DNA of 62,000 bases from Adiantum capillus-veneris (GCA_014529385.2 CM043942.1:55551340-55613339); one strand, 5' to 3'. Counted from the first letter of the stretch, positions 23,100-33,183 are shown. The notes: generated from the letters alone by a model not told the origin. Program-made: numbers and translations.

Positions 23100-24150
23100 G
23101 ACACTTTCTCCAGCTCAAGTTCCAAGATGTCTTCATTTTCAACCCAATTGAGGACTGAAACCTCACTCAGGTTCAAGAACATTCTGACCTTTTATAAGAC
23201 TAACAAGCATGGGGCCCAAATTTATGTGGATCCTAATGGAGGAATATGTCGTAAGGGTAGATGACCATATTGTTGAGTTTGAAGAGGAGGTTAGACAGAA
23301 AACAAGCAAGATACCTTCTACGTGGACCGAAACGGGCAAAATAAAAAATTCCTGACACCGTAGAGAAATGGGGATTGGAAGTTGATATTGTGATTCCAGA
23401 CATCGCTGTGAAGGAAGAACCACCAATGTTAGAGGTAGAAGGATATTCCAAAATTATTGTGAAGAAAGAACCACCAATGTAAGAGTTAGAAGGATATGAC
23501 TTGATAGAAACCAAACCTCTAAAGCTTATACCTACCGACAACCCAGGGCTTGGAGTTTATTGTAAGAAGACACTAATGTTACGAACTTGATTTGGATTGC
23601 TCATGCCAAACCGCGACAGCTAACATCCTTGAAAATCATGTATATTTTCAAGATCAAGGAGAAGGGCTTAATAGAACTTCCTATCCACCTCTTTAGGGAT
23701 TGTTATAACAATAATTTTGTTATGATGACCCATAAGAGATTGAATAGCCAAAATACTAGGGATATTCGATCTTAGAAGTCATTATGGAACAATACCTAAA
23801 ACAGAATAGAACTTCGGGCCAAATGAGAGAGCCTATGATAGCATGGTTAATCAAAGAGGAAGTACGAGCCGAGACAGTCACCTCAATGATGGAGATTGGG
23901 GCAGAGATGCAAAAACCACCCTTAACTAGAGAAGAATGAGGGACACTAGGACAAGAAGAGGTCCACACAAGTCACACTTACCAAGCAACTAGATTGAAGG
24001 CTTAATGGACGAGTTCCTTGTAGGCCTCCCAGGAAGAAGGTTCTAGATAAATGAAAAATGGTTTGGTGGACTAACATTGCTTAACTCATCATCGAGGATT
24101 GCTAAAATTTTGTAAATATTCCAAAAATTCAAAGAAAAGGGGGAAGAAAA
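23100..24150 (+). pseudogene. Internal 3' region of an LTR element, coding-like
   Basis: Plus-strand stretches read like protein in changing frames: MSSFSTQLRTETSLRF from about 23127, RVDDHIVEFEEEVRQKT near 23255-23305, DIVIPDIAVKEEPPMLEVEG near 23380-23440, then EQYLKQNRTSGQMREPMIAW near 23785-23845. A 42-bp motif encoding VKEEPPMLEVEGY occurs twice (from 23408 and from 23459, period 51 bp). No catalytic motif is visible. Because a PPT and LTR start follow directly, I read this as the decayed inner part of an LTR retrotransposon, perhaps a non-autonomous one. Confidence 0.35.
24131..24150 (+). promoter_or_regulatory. Polypurine tract
   Basis: AAAGAAAAGGGGGAAGAAAA, a 20-nt pure purine run immediately before TGTAGTAGACG. 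This is typical of the primer site upstream of a 3' LTR. Confidence 0.65.
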
Positions 24151-24537
24151 TGTAGTAGACGATGGGACCAATTAAGGATTTAGACTGGTGGTTGGGTATT
24201 AAGTTTCAAGGCTAGTTATTGCAGTAAATGATGCAATGGACAATCGATCAGAGACCAATCTGACGGCTATAAATAGGACCCACTAATCATTTTGCAGGGA
24301 CTTCTCTTTGAAAAATTGTTTCACTATCACTACTTAGTGTCTTAGATCTCTTCCTGCCTTGTACTTTTATAACCTTAATCATTAAGCCCATGAGCAGACT
24401 TGGAATCATACTGTTGTACTTTGCTTACACTAATCTGAATATTTACTATTTCTAGATCTTGTCTTGTCTATATTTCAGTCCTAGTCTTTGCATTTCATTA
24501 TTGTCAATTCAGTCTTGGGCATTTCTGTTCCAGTGTA
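24151..24537 (+). repeat. LTR start, truncated by the gap
   Basis: Begins TGTAGTAGACG after the purine tract. It has a TATA-like CTATAAATAGGA at about 24268-24279, as expected for a U3/R junction, and then pyrimidine-rich R/U5-like sequence up to the N run. It does not resemble the Gypsy 3' LTR at 30035, so it belongs to a different element. Confidence 0.5.
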
Positions 24538-24737
24538 NNNNNNNNNNNNNNNNNNNNNNNNNNNNNNNNNNNNNNNNNNNNNNNNNNNNNNNNNNNNNNN
24601 NNNNNNNNNNNNNNNNNNNNNNNNNNNNNNNNNNNNNNNNNNNNNNNNNNNNNNNNNNNNNNNNNNNNNNNNNNNNNNNNNNNNNNNNNNNNNNNNNNNN
24701 NNNNNNNNNNNNNNNNNNNNNNNNNNNNNNNNNNNNN
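24538..24737. other. Assembly gap, 200 N
   Basis: A run of exactly 200 N, probably a placeholder of unknown true length. It hides the end of the upstream LTR and the 5' LTR and primer-binding site of the Gypsy element. Reading frames drawn across it are artefacts. Confidence 0.98.
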
Positions 24738-24832
24738 TTGAGTGGCTTTTTCTAAAGGGGTAAAGAGGAGTAGCAACTAGGGCTTGAAGTGCCAAAGTAC
24801 ACCTAAAAAGTTTACACCTAAAAGTTGTTAGA

Positions 24833-27800
24833 ATGGCTGACAATATTAAAGAGAGTGAAATTAATGTTGATAACTTTGATTTTGCTCATGAGCAAGCTAC
24901 TAATGATGCTTCAATGCTTGTTAATTATCTTGTTTCTAGGCTTCAACAAGCCATGGGCAATCCATCTCTCCAAAGTGAAGTGCAACGGCAGCTCCGTGCT
25001 CACGGGATTCTCCAAGCTCATCACCATGACGAGAGAACACCTAGGAAGCCTCCTTGTGAGACTACCAAAAGAGGTCTCTCTCCGATTCGGGAAGAAGAAG
25101 AGAATCCATATGAAGGGCTCAAGAACTTACTTCTTGATGATGCATCTCCTTCCCAAAGGAGAACTCAAGAGCCTCCACCGAAGGAACGAGAAAGAAGCGA
25201 GTCTCCCGCCACCTCGGCGGAGATGGCTCCACGAAGACGGCGGGCTAAACGCTCTCCATCACCACCAAAGCGGAGAAGACCATCACACTCTTCTCCACGC
25301 CATAATTCAAAGAGGGATGATAAAAAGCAAGAGAAGAAAAAGGCGAGAAAGAGGACACCCTCTTCTCCATCTTCTTCATCCTCTTCCTCTTATGAAAGCT
25401 ATGGTGAAGACGACAAAGATCAAGACAAGAAAAAGGCGAGAAAGAGGTCACCCTCTTCTCCACCTTCTTCAAATTCTTCATCTTCTGAAGAAAGTGATGG
25501 TGCAACTTTTGAACCATCAAAAAGAAGAGGCCATAGGAAATCCTATGCCGCATGGAAGAGGTCGTCCAAGCTGAAGAAATTCAAAGAGGGAGGGAAGAGC
25601 ATCTCTTTCCTTACCTATGATGGCACCTTCGGTGCTACAGACAAAGTTTTGGCCTTTATCCAGCAATTCGATGCGGCGTTTGGAGATGAGGGCTTCACGG
25701 AGTCCTCTAAGCTACGCCATGTAGCTATGCACTTTCAAAAGTCCGCCAGACAATGGTGGTCTAGCCTACGAGCCAACGGTGAAGCTCCACGAACATGGAA
25801 GGCTTTAAGAGCTTCCATTATGAAGCAGTTTTTGGCCACCGATGCCAAAGACAAAGTACTCACCGAATGGCGAAGCTTAAAGCTCTCTCCCAATGAATCC
25901 ATCCACAAATATGTAGACAAGTTTTGGGACCTACAACTCAAAGCCACTGTCTTCAAAAAGTTGGATTTTGGAGAGCAAAAGCAACAATTTTGTGCGGGCT
26001 TAACCGAAGAAATGGCGGAGTATGTCAACTCCCAAAGGCCACGTACCATATCGGCGGTAATACACCATACTATGGTGGCCTCGCGAATCAATTTCCAAAC
26101 GGGGGGTAAAAGAAATAATAAGCCCCCGGAAAACAAGGGTTCCAATGAGCCTAAGGGGAAGGACAATGTCCAAAAGTCTCCTAAGGGCAATTCCAACAAA
26201 GCTAAAGAGAAGGGAGTTTACAAAGGAAAGAATAAACTCTCTCCTGAAGAGCTTGAGCGTTATCGTAAAGATAACCGGTGTTTCAAGTGCGGCGAACAAG
26301 GGCATGCGTACCGCGCTTGTCCCCAAAAGAACAACCGCCAAGATCCTCCTAGAGCTTCTTTGGTTGAAATCCAAGAGGAGGAGATTCACCAAACTCACCA
26401 CAAAGGATCTCCTCTATGCCATGCTTGGGGAAAGGTAAGAGAACATGATGCTTTTATTCTCTTTGACCCTGGTTCTACTCACAATTTCATATCTATGGAG
26501 TTAGCCACCAAGCTAGGCATACAATCCTACGAGATGGGAGATATCCTACCCGCAGACAGTGCCTTCAAGGGGCAAGAAGCTTCAGTCACTCCCTTAATCG
26601 GGAAATTGAGGCTTCATGTCCAAGGCTATGTGGACAAAGAGGACTTCTTTATCTCTCCTCTCAAGCATGAGGATGTAATCCTAGGGGCACCATGGTTTGA
26701 CCGTCTGGCTGCCCATGTTAAATTTCCTGAAAGGAGAATCTCCTTTAAGTTCAGGGAAAAGGACATGTATATAGATGCTAAGGAGATGGGTAACACCATC
26801 CCCATTGTACATACACCAGCTTTCAACAAGTCAATAAAGAGCTCTATTTCCGTGTACATGATTTTTGTTAAAGATTCTCAAAATGAACCTAATGCTTTAG
26901 CAAAAGAAAATAAAAGCAACCAAAAGGAATTAGAGTTATCCAATTTTCTCAAGGGGTTTCAAGATGTCTTTATTGACGACATCCCTTGTGAGCTACCTCC
27001 TAAACGAGGTAATGACGACCATGCAATTGAACTTCTTCCAGGAAGTTCACCGCCTAACAAACCTCCTTATAGAGTTTCTCAAGCTCAACAAGAGGAGATT
27101 ATGCGGCAAGTGCATGAGTTAATTGAGAAGGGCATGGTTAGGCCTAGCTCATCTCCATTTTGCTCACCTGTGCTATTAGTGCAAAAGAAAGACGGCACAT
27201 ATCGTATGTGTGTCGACTATAGAGCACTAAATAGGATCACTATCAAGAATAGGTTTCCCGTTCCACGGGTAGAAGACCTATTTGATAAGCTACAAGGATC
27301 GACCTACTTCAGTAGGATTGACCTAAAAAGTGGCTATCATCAAATAAGGATAGTTGATCAAGACATTGTAAAGACCGCATTTCGTACTACATTTGGTCTT
27401 TACGAATACATTGTCATGCCTTTTGGCTTGACTAATGCACCAGCCACATTTAACCGCTTGATGGAGAAGCTGTTCAGGCCTCATCGAACCTTCACTGGAG
27501 TGTTCTTTGATGATATTATCATCTACTCTAATTCATTGGAGGAACACAAGCAACACCTCCAGGTAATATTTCAAGTTTTAAGAGAGAATAAACTTTATGT
27601 TAATCGAAAGAAAAGTGAATTTTTCTTGCAAGAGATTCAATATTTAGGTCACATTATCTCTCAAGATGGAATCCAAATGGATCCATCCAAGTTAGAGGTA
27701 ATAAAAGGATGGCCTAAACCAAGGAATCTTCATGAACTAAGAAGCTTTATAGGTATGTGTGCATACTATAGACGCTTCATAGAAAAGTTCTCACAAATTG

Positions 27801-29026
27801 CGGGACCATTACATGACCTAACAAAGAAAAATGTTAGGTATACGTGGTCTGCTAAGGAGAACAATGCTTTCGAAAAGCTTAAAGAAAAGCTTATCTCTCA
27901 ACCTGTGCTTACACTACCGGATCTCTCAAAACCATTTGAGGTCCAATGTGATGCTTGTGGTGATTGCCTTGGGGCTGTTTTGCTCCAAGAAGGGCACGCC
28001 ATAGGCTATGAGAGTCGAAGGCTCGACCCTGTTGAGCAAGCTCTAGGCATATACGAAAAAGAACTCCTTGCAGTTCTACATGCCTTAGACTCATGGAAGC
28101 ACTATTTATTGGGGACTCCTTTCATTCTGCGAACGGATCACCAAAGTCTTAAGTACTTCATGACGCAGACCAAGCTCTCCGACAAACAAATGAGGTGGGC
28201 AAATTTCCTTTCGCAATTTCATTTTCATATTGCTCACATTGCTGGCAAGCATAATCAAGTAGCCGATGCACTCTCAAGACGACCGAGAGTGAATGCGGTT
28301 TCCATAGCAACTCACAATGATCTATCTTCAATGATAGATGAGTATGCTATTGATCCCGATTTTAGAGATGTGATTTCAGCCCTTGCATTAGGGAAGAAAG
28401 AAGAACCATTTACTTTACAAGATGGTTATCTTCTCTATGGCAATAGACTATGCGTTACTAACTCACTACGTGAGAAAGTAATGTATGAATCTCATGCTCC
28501 CCCATATGCGGGGCATAGAGGGATTCAGTCTACCCTAAAGGGAATTGAAACATATTTCTATTGGCCTACCATGAAAGTGAACATACATGAGTATGTTTCC
28601 AAATGTGTGGTATGTCAAAAGACAAAATTTGATAGAGGGAAGCAACTTGGATTGCTTCAACCCTTGCCAATCCCTAATTCACCGTGGGAGAGCATATCCA
28701 TGGATTTTATCTTTGGATTGCCTAAGTCTATCCATGGGAATACGGGAATATGGACGATAGTAGACAGGTTCAGTAAACAAGCTCATTTTATACCTGTCAA
28801 AAAGACTATCAAAGCCCATCAAATGGCAACCCTCTTCATTTCACAAATTTTCAAGTACCATGGCTTGCCAATGTCCATAGTGTCGGATAGAGATCCTAGA
28901 ATGACCAGTAATTTCTGGAAGGGTCTCTTTGAGAATTTAGGAACAAGGCTAAACTTCTCTTCGGCCTATCATCCACAAACTGATGGCCAAAGTGAAATAG
29001 CTAACCTAACATTCTCGATCTACTAA
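24833..29026 (+). CDS. Gypsy Gag-Pol polyprotein, frameshifted end
   Basis: 1397 codons from ATG (MADNIKESE). The N-terminal 230 residues are rich in Arg, Ser and acidic clusters, including SR-like RRRRAKRSPSPPKRRR. Then: retrotransposon Gag about 255-425, zinc knuckle CFKCGEQGHAYRAC (about 482), protease LFDPGSTHNFIS (about 542; D-P-G in place of the commoner D-S-G), RT from about 720 with DGTYRMCVDYRALN and active site VFFDDIIIYS (about 890), RNase H with CDACGD, YEKELLAVLHAL, LRTDHQSL and VADALSRR (1035-1180), integrase zinc finger H..H..CVVC (1220-1265), and DDE core with MDFIFGLP, SDRDPRM and QTDGQSE (1290-1390). All catalytic acids are present. A single-base indel near 29005-29011 brings the TAA after LTFSIY. 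The reading continues in another frame as ILDLLKAYV. Confidence 0.95.
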   Translation: MADNIKESEINVDNFDFAHEQATNDASMLVNYLVSRLQQAMGNPSLQSEVQRQLRAHGILQAHHHDERTPRKPPCETTKRGLSPIREEEENPYEGLKNLLLDDASPSQRRTQEPPPKERERSESPATSAEMAPRRRRAKRSPSPPKRRRPSHSSPRHNSKRDDKKQEKKKARKRTPSSPSSSSSSSYESYGEDDKDQDKKKARKRSPSSPPSSNSSSSEESDGATFEPSKRRGHRKSYAAWKRSSKLKKFKEGGKSISFLTYDGTFGATDKVLAFIQQFDAAFGDEGFTESSKLRHVAMHFQKSARQWWSSLRANGEAPRTWKALRASIMKQFLATDAKDKVLTEWRSLKLSPNESIHKYVDKFWDLQLKATVFKKLDFGEQKQQFCAGLTEEMAEYVNSQRPRTISAVIHHTMVASRINFQTGGKRNNKPPENKGSNEPKGKDNVQKSPKGNSNKAKEKGVYKGKNKLSPEELERYRKDNRCFKCGEQGHAYRACPQKNNRQDPPRASLVEIQEEEIHQTHHKGSPLCHAWGKVREHDAFILFDPGSTHNFISMELATKLGIQSYEMGDILPADSAFKGQEASVTPLIGKLRLHVQGYVDKEDFFISPLKHEDVILGAPWFDRLAAHVKFPERRISFKFREKDMYIDAKEMGNTIPIVHTPAFNKSIKSSISVYMIFVKDSQNEPNALAKENKSNQKELELSNFLKGFQDVFIDDIPCELPPKRGNDDHAIELLPGSSPPNKPPYRVSQAQQEEIMRQVHELIEKGMVRPSSSPFCSPVLLVQKKDGTYRMCVDYRALNRITIKNRFPVPRVEDLFDKLQGSTYFSRIDLKSGYHQIRIVDQDIVKTAFRTTFGLYEYIVMPFGLTNAPATFNRLMEKLFRPHRTFTGVFFDDIIIYSNSLEEHKQHLQVIFQVLRENKLYVNRKKSEFFLQEIQYLGHIISQDGIQMDPSKLEVIKGWPKPRNLHELRSFIGMCAYYRRFIEKFSQIAGPLHDLTKKNVRYTWSAKENNAFEKLKEKLISQPVLTLPDLSKPFEVQCDACGDCLGAVLLQEGHAIGYESRRLDPVEQALGIYEKELLAVLHALDSWKHYLLGTPFILRTDHQSLKYFMTQTKLSDKQMRWANFLSQFHFHIAHIAGKHNQVADALSRRPRVNAVSIATHNDLSSMIDEYAIDPDFRDVISALALGKKEEPFTLQDGYLLYGNRLCVTNSLREKVMYESHAPPYAGHRGIQSTLKGIETYFYWPTMKVNIHEYVSKCVVCQKTKFDRGKQLGLLQPLPIPNSPWESISMDFIFGLPKSIHGNTGIWTIVDRFSKQAHFIPVKKTIKAHQMATLFISQIFKYHGLPMSIVSDRDPRMTSNFWKGLFENLGTRLNFSSAYHPQTDGQSEIANLTFSIY
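25328..25510 (+). repeat. In-frame 93-bp tandem repeat in Gypsy gag
   Basis: Two copies starting at 25328 and 25421 encode KKARKR-[TS]-PSSP followed by a serine tract and an acidic segment. The period of 31 codons keeps the frame. It makes an alternating basic, Ser and acidic low-complexity tail before the Gag domain. Confidence 0.85.
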
Positions 29027-29426
29027 AAGCCTATGTAACGGAAGTAGATCAAAGATCCCAATGGGAGAAGTACTTACCCTTAGTAGAGTATGCTTACAAT
29101 AACACTGTACATACTTCTACAGGAAAAGCACCTTTCGAGGTAATTGAGGGAAGATCAAAAAGTCCCTTGCTACTTAAGGTACATGGGAAGATCTTCGCTG
29201 CAGATGAGTATAGCCGAGACCTACAAGAATCTTTCCAAAAGATTAAGGATGCTATCTCTATCTCACAGCAAAGGCAAAAGGCTGCTGCTGACAAGCACAG
29301 AAGAGCCCAAGCCTTTAAAGAAAACGATTGGGTCTTGTTTAAAGTTTCACAAGGCTCCTCGATTAAGGCACACGAAGGGCATGGAATTCCTAGGGCCATC
29401 AAAAGTACTCATGCTAAACTAGCAAA
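29014..29426 (+). pseudogene. Gypsy integrase C-terminal part, frame +1
   Basis: Continues the integrase after the indel: ILDLLKAYVTEVDQRSQWEK, YLPLVEYAYNNTVHTSTGKAPFEV, then QQRQKAAADKHRRAQAFKENDWVL. These are the standard post-catalytic blocks of Ty3/Gypsy integrase ('YNNTVHTSTG-x-APFE', 'ADKHRR', 'GDWVL'). The expected GPY/F-type segment is missing. The frame drifts into KAHEGHGIPRAIKSTHAKLAK and then joins the chromodomain in a third frame, so a deletion near 29400-29425 is likely. Confidence 0.8.
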
Positions 29427-29678
29427 AAGCCTTACAAAGGAGAGCCACCTCAAGAACCAACTATTGAAGACCCACCGGAGATCGAGGACCACGAGGAGGT
29501 GCTGCAGCCCGAGTCCATTCTCCGACATGAAGACAAGGTATTAAGAGGCGGTAAGACTATCCGACGATATCTTATTAAGTTTAAGAATTATCCTTTTGAA
29601 GATGCTAGATGGATGCAAGGCATACAATTAAAGGATAACCTAAACCTTGTCAATGCTTACAATGCTTCCCAAGAGTAA
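29427..29678 (+). pseudogene. Gypsy C-terminal chromodomain, out of frame
   Basis: 84-codon open segment in the third frame. It begins KPYKGEPPQEPTIEDPPE, an acidic linker, then PESILRHEDKVLRGGKTIRR and YLIKFKNYPFEDARWMQG, ending QE and TAA at 29676-29678. The pattern 'ILRHEDK..R...IRRYLIKFKNYP-x-EDARW' matches the chromodomain at the integrase end of chromoviruses, which guides insertion towards modified histones. Aromatic cage positions Y, F/W and W are plausible. Because it is in a different frame from the integrase, this copy cannot make the fusion. Confidence 0.75.
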
Positions 29679-30020
29679 GCAAATGTACAAAATGTTAAAA
29701 ATGAACAAAAATTTTTGTCTTATAAGACTCTCTTTTCTTTATTTGTGCACAAAAATGAAGTAGTATGCATGCTTAGATCAAGTTTGTGGAGACGACGTCT
29801 CCCAAACACCAAGTAGAGCTTGTCACTCTACTATGGAAGACTGATAGGACTAATGTGCAGACATGCTTGCGGCAGCCTCAGGCTCTCAAGCGCCAAATGG
29901 ACTAGTCATCCATTATGGAATGATGTCGTAGGGTAACATAGGGATCCTCTACCCGCTAAGAAAAGGACTCATGCATATGCTTTATCTTCTCTACACCATA
30001 GTCGAGGACGACTATGATTT

Positions 30021-30034
30021 CAAGAGAGAGGTAA
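30021..30034 (+). promoter_or_regulatory. Gypsy polypurine tract
   Basis: CAAGAGAGAGGTAA immediately upstream of TGTCAT at 30035. Short and purine-rich, at the right place for plus-strand priming. Confidence 0.5.
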
Positions 30035-31621
30035 TGTCATAATAATCAATATCTAATTCTCCTAAATGATTTTCTCATATTAAACTGATCATTTAATGTG
30101 GGGAAGTGCCAAGGGAGAAAAAGCTAGAATATTGGTTAAGTTAGCAGACCGCCACAGTAGGGATCCAAAGGAGGGAAAATAGGGATCCAAAGGGGGGGCC
30201 ATCTGCAAAAGAGCCATGTGAAACAATGGGCCAAAAGACCCTAAGGTTCAGCCCATTAAGACTTCCAAAATGCTAAGGTTCCAAAATTCAAAGGTTGTGT
30301 CCAAAGGTCAACCCTAGGGAAAATTGGATGCTTAGTGTGTGCCCAAAAAGTCTTTCTACATCCCTACATGGGAGGGGGCGAGCCCCAAAGCTAGGGGATG
30401 AGAGAGAAAGCCACACACACACACACAGGCTCCCTTTACACAAAGGGAATGAGGGACACATGTCAGCTCCCTAGGCCAGATGCCCACAAGGTGTGCCCAA
30501 TTCCTATTGGAAGACCCTTGAAGTGGACCAATGAGAATTAAGCTAGAGTAAATCTAGTTTAATTAATTTAAAAACATTTAATAAAAGAAACCAATGAGAA
30601 TTAAGTCTCCTAGAAGACTATTGGGCAGTCTCCCAAGGGGTCCAATGAGCATTCAGGAGCCCCATGGCTTGCCTGATTCCTATTGGCCAGGAGGCAAAGG
30701 GGTCCAATGAGAGTTTAGTTTAATTATTTAATTACCTAAAGCTCTCACAAAAGGGGAAAGGGGGACACATGTCAGAAGGCTATCACTTATGCTGCTTAAT
30801 TCCTATTGGCTTGACCTGGGGAGGTCCAATGAGGCAAAAGCCAGACTAATTAGCAGCTAGGGCTCGCCCAAGAGAGAGGGGGGGCTGATTTTTGCTTGGC
30901 ATTGACACACACACTCTCACACTTGACCATGTGTGAAGGGAAAATACTCTATCTCCTCCCAAGCTTTAATGGAGAGCTCATCACCTACTCCAAGCTTGTG
31001 AGATAGAAGCCTACATCAACACTCTCTTGGCATGTGGATGCAAATCCAACCAAGAGCCAAGCTTCAATGCATGCTCATCTTCTCTACCAAGCTAATTACT
31101 AAGCTAAGCTATGCTAATATGAGTGATTATGTGAGGAGATGTACTTCTTTCTCGTAAGATACTTCTTTTTCCTCTCAATCTACTCTCATACCCTGCTAGC
31201 TCTCACCATCTTCGAAGGTGTGTGAGGTCTTGGGTCTGAGAACGGGGATAATTCAAGTTGTGTTTGATTAAGTGTTTTGCTTGGTGTATGAAGCTTCCAT
31301 CTTCATTGCACTAGCTAGTCTTGAAGGAACACAAAGAATTGTATTGTACAATGTCTCTCTTGATGGGAGAAACCATAATACAAAGCCTTTTGGAGGGGGG
31401 ACCGGCTCCATGCAAATCCGGTCCTCAACTGTTGTCAATAGCTTAATTGCTCTCTCTTTTGAAAGTATTGTCGATGCTATCTAACTAGGTGTTATGCTTT
31501 TTGTTGCTCTCTCCACCCAAGCACTCTTGTAATTCTCATTAGGAATCTATTCTAATGAAATGCCCACTATGTTCATGCTAATTTCCGCTACACATAAGAT
31601 TTTAGGCCATTAAATGTTACA
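30035..31621 (+). repeat. Gypsy 3' LTR, about 1.59 kb
   Basis: Starts TGTCATAATAATC after the PPT and ends AATGTTACA, giving TGT...ACA edges. Directly right of it the Copia gag sequence TCCTATCATAG begins, which is continuous with other sequence in the second copy of that block (39565). U3 carries a (CA)n run near 30412-30426 and an array of ATTGG/CCAAT pairs at 30506-30830. No second copy is available in the window to confirm the left edge. Confidence 0.65.
30506..30830 (+). promoter_or_regulatory. Array of four ATTGG-N17-CCAAT inverted pairs
   Basis: ATTGG/CCAAT pairs at 30506/30528, 30620/30642, 30682/30704 and 30805/30826. The gaps between the two halves are 17, 17, 17 and 16 nt. A lone CCAAT sits at 30591. 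The downstream half is always TCCAATGAG or ACCAATGAG. CCAAT boxes bind NF-Y-type factors, so this may be the LTR enhancer. That role is inferred. Confidence 0.55.
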
Positions 31622-32252
31622 TCCTATCATAGCCTTTTGCCTTTGTTGAGGTGCCAACCATATATGCATCTCCATGACTAGCACCGTCGAGAGATTTACA
31701 TCGAATTCCTTCAGTGAGCAACGCATTTGGGACATCATTGAACACTAACTTTCCAGTCGGAGCCAAATTGCTAATGGTTGTGCAAAAGATGTCCCATGAA
31801 CTGGCTAGTGAGCATAACAAGAATATAGACTTGAGTTCATCAGATGTCAACTGACTGAACAAGGAGTTGAACTCATTCAAGTGACCCAAAATTGTGCTAC
31901 CTTCTTTCATGTTGAGCTTCATAAGCTTTTTCATGAGAAAAAGTTTGTTGGTTGCACTTTTTCTCTCCCATGCTGAACATAAGCTATCCCAAAGTTCCTT
32001 GTTTGTTTTCTTCCCTATGATAGTGAAGAACATTAACTCAGCTAGAGGTTTCCATATCGTAGCCATGGCTCTCGCATCCAAAATCTCCCACTGAGCTTGT
32101 GTATAGTCATCATCGTCTGCACGCTCTTTCAACGATTCTCATAGGTCTTTTTTTGTCAAAACATCTTTCATGCGCTCTTTCCACATGGTGAAGTTTCTTC
32201 CATCAAACTTGCGAATGAAATACTCCTCATTTTTTGAAGAAGAAGCCGTCAT
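31622..32252 (-). pseudogene. Copia gag 5' part, copy A
   Basis: Starts at ATG 32252-32250 (MTASSSKNEEYFIRKFDGRN, then FTMWKERMKDVLTKKDL). It has an in-frame TGA at 32139-32141 and continues KERADDDDYTQAQWEILDAR, AMATIWKPLAELMFFTIIGK, KKLMKLNMKEGSTILGHLNE and so on. This is the Copia Gag (UBN2/DUF4219-like) pattern 'KFDG-x-NF-x-MW', which packages element RNA in particles. It is cut on its 3' side at 31622 by the Gypsy LTR. Copy B carries the same TGA, so that stop predates the duplication. Confidence 0.85.
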
Positions 32253-32545
32253 TGACAAGAGGGTTTGAGGGGTGCCAAACTATGCCGAGATGCTACAAAA
32301 ATTTGGGCAAAGTAACCTTTGTATTTGGAGTAAAACCTCAACCTGAATAGGCTCAAAAGTGCCAACAATGAAAGTCACAACTCACAGGAAGGAAATCCGA
32401 CAGTCTCCGTTGTATGAGGAGTCAAAAATCAACCCAAAATACGCATAAATGGGCCAACTCCACTAACTAGGAATCTACTGCACAAAACCACTATTGTGTG
32501 ACCGCCAACTAGATGTCAAAAGCACAAAAAAACCATCTAAATACA

Positions 32546-32791
<246 letters not shown>

Positions 32792-32882
32792 CAACAATTA
32801 TCTTCCATGAATCATTTTAGATGTCATTAAGTGGAATAAATAGCCCACTTTTTTTTTCAAGGACAAAAAAAGGGAGGAGTAA

Positions 32883-33183
32883 TGTCAGGAAAATGGTAGG
32901 ACTACGGGGACACGACCCTAGGCTAGGCATGCAAGGTTCAAGGGTAGGGCAATGGTAAGACTAGGGAGGCATGGCCCTATGATAAGCATGCAAGGTTTAC
33001 TCGTCTCCTAAAGACAAGCTAGAAGTCTATAAAAAGGAGAGAGCTTGGATGGAGAATGGCATGCAATGAAATAGTTTCCCTACCTCACGCTAGGGTTATG
33101 GGAGTATTCACGATCTAAGCATAAAAATGGAGGAAAAAACCTCCTAGTGAGTAAAAAAGTGTTGAATGGTCCTAAGTTTGTCC
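32883..33183 (+). repeat. LTR-like unit of a dispersed family, copy 1
   Basis: A purine tract AAAAAAAGGGAGGAG (ending 32879) precedes TGTCAGGAAAATGG at 32883. Two tandem sub-units with GGCATGCAAGGTT follow (about 32889 and 32945), then a TATA box TATAAAAAGG at 33028-33037. The proposed right edge GTTTGTCCA is followed by TTGATATCACTACC, which is reminiscent of the usual TTGGTATCAGAGCC primer site. PPT, TG...CA edges, TATA and PBS-like sequence point to an LTR of about 300 bp. Confidence 0.5.

Larger units (their letters stand above)
24738..31621 (+). mobile_element. Gypsy chromovirus with 3' LTR, 5' LTR lost in gap
   Basis: Internal order gag, CCHC, protease, RT, RNase H, integrase, chromodomain, PPT, 3' LTR (30035-31621), all plus strand. 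PR-RT-RH-IN order plus a C-terminal chromodomain places it among chromoviruses of Ty3/Gypsy (Metaviridae). The 5' LTR and primer-binding site fall in or near the 200-N gap. The long uninterrupted polyprotein suggests a fairly young insertion, but the integrase C-terminus has been damaged. The right LTR edge abuts a Copia gag remnant at 31622. Confidence 0.88.

Noticed and set aside
24459-24843. Open frames across the N gap
   Set aside because: They exist only because N codons carry no stop.
26458-26495. Gypsy protease D-P-G as inactivating change
   Set aside because: D-P-G variants occur in other plant LTR elements and the frame is otherwise intact, so I cannot call it dead.
27490-27520. Gypsy RT active site FFDD as a lost YxDD motif
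   Set aside because: F at the first position is common in Ty3/Gypsy elements and both aspartates are present.
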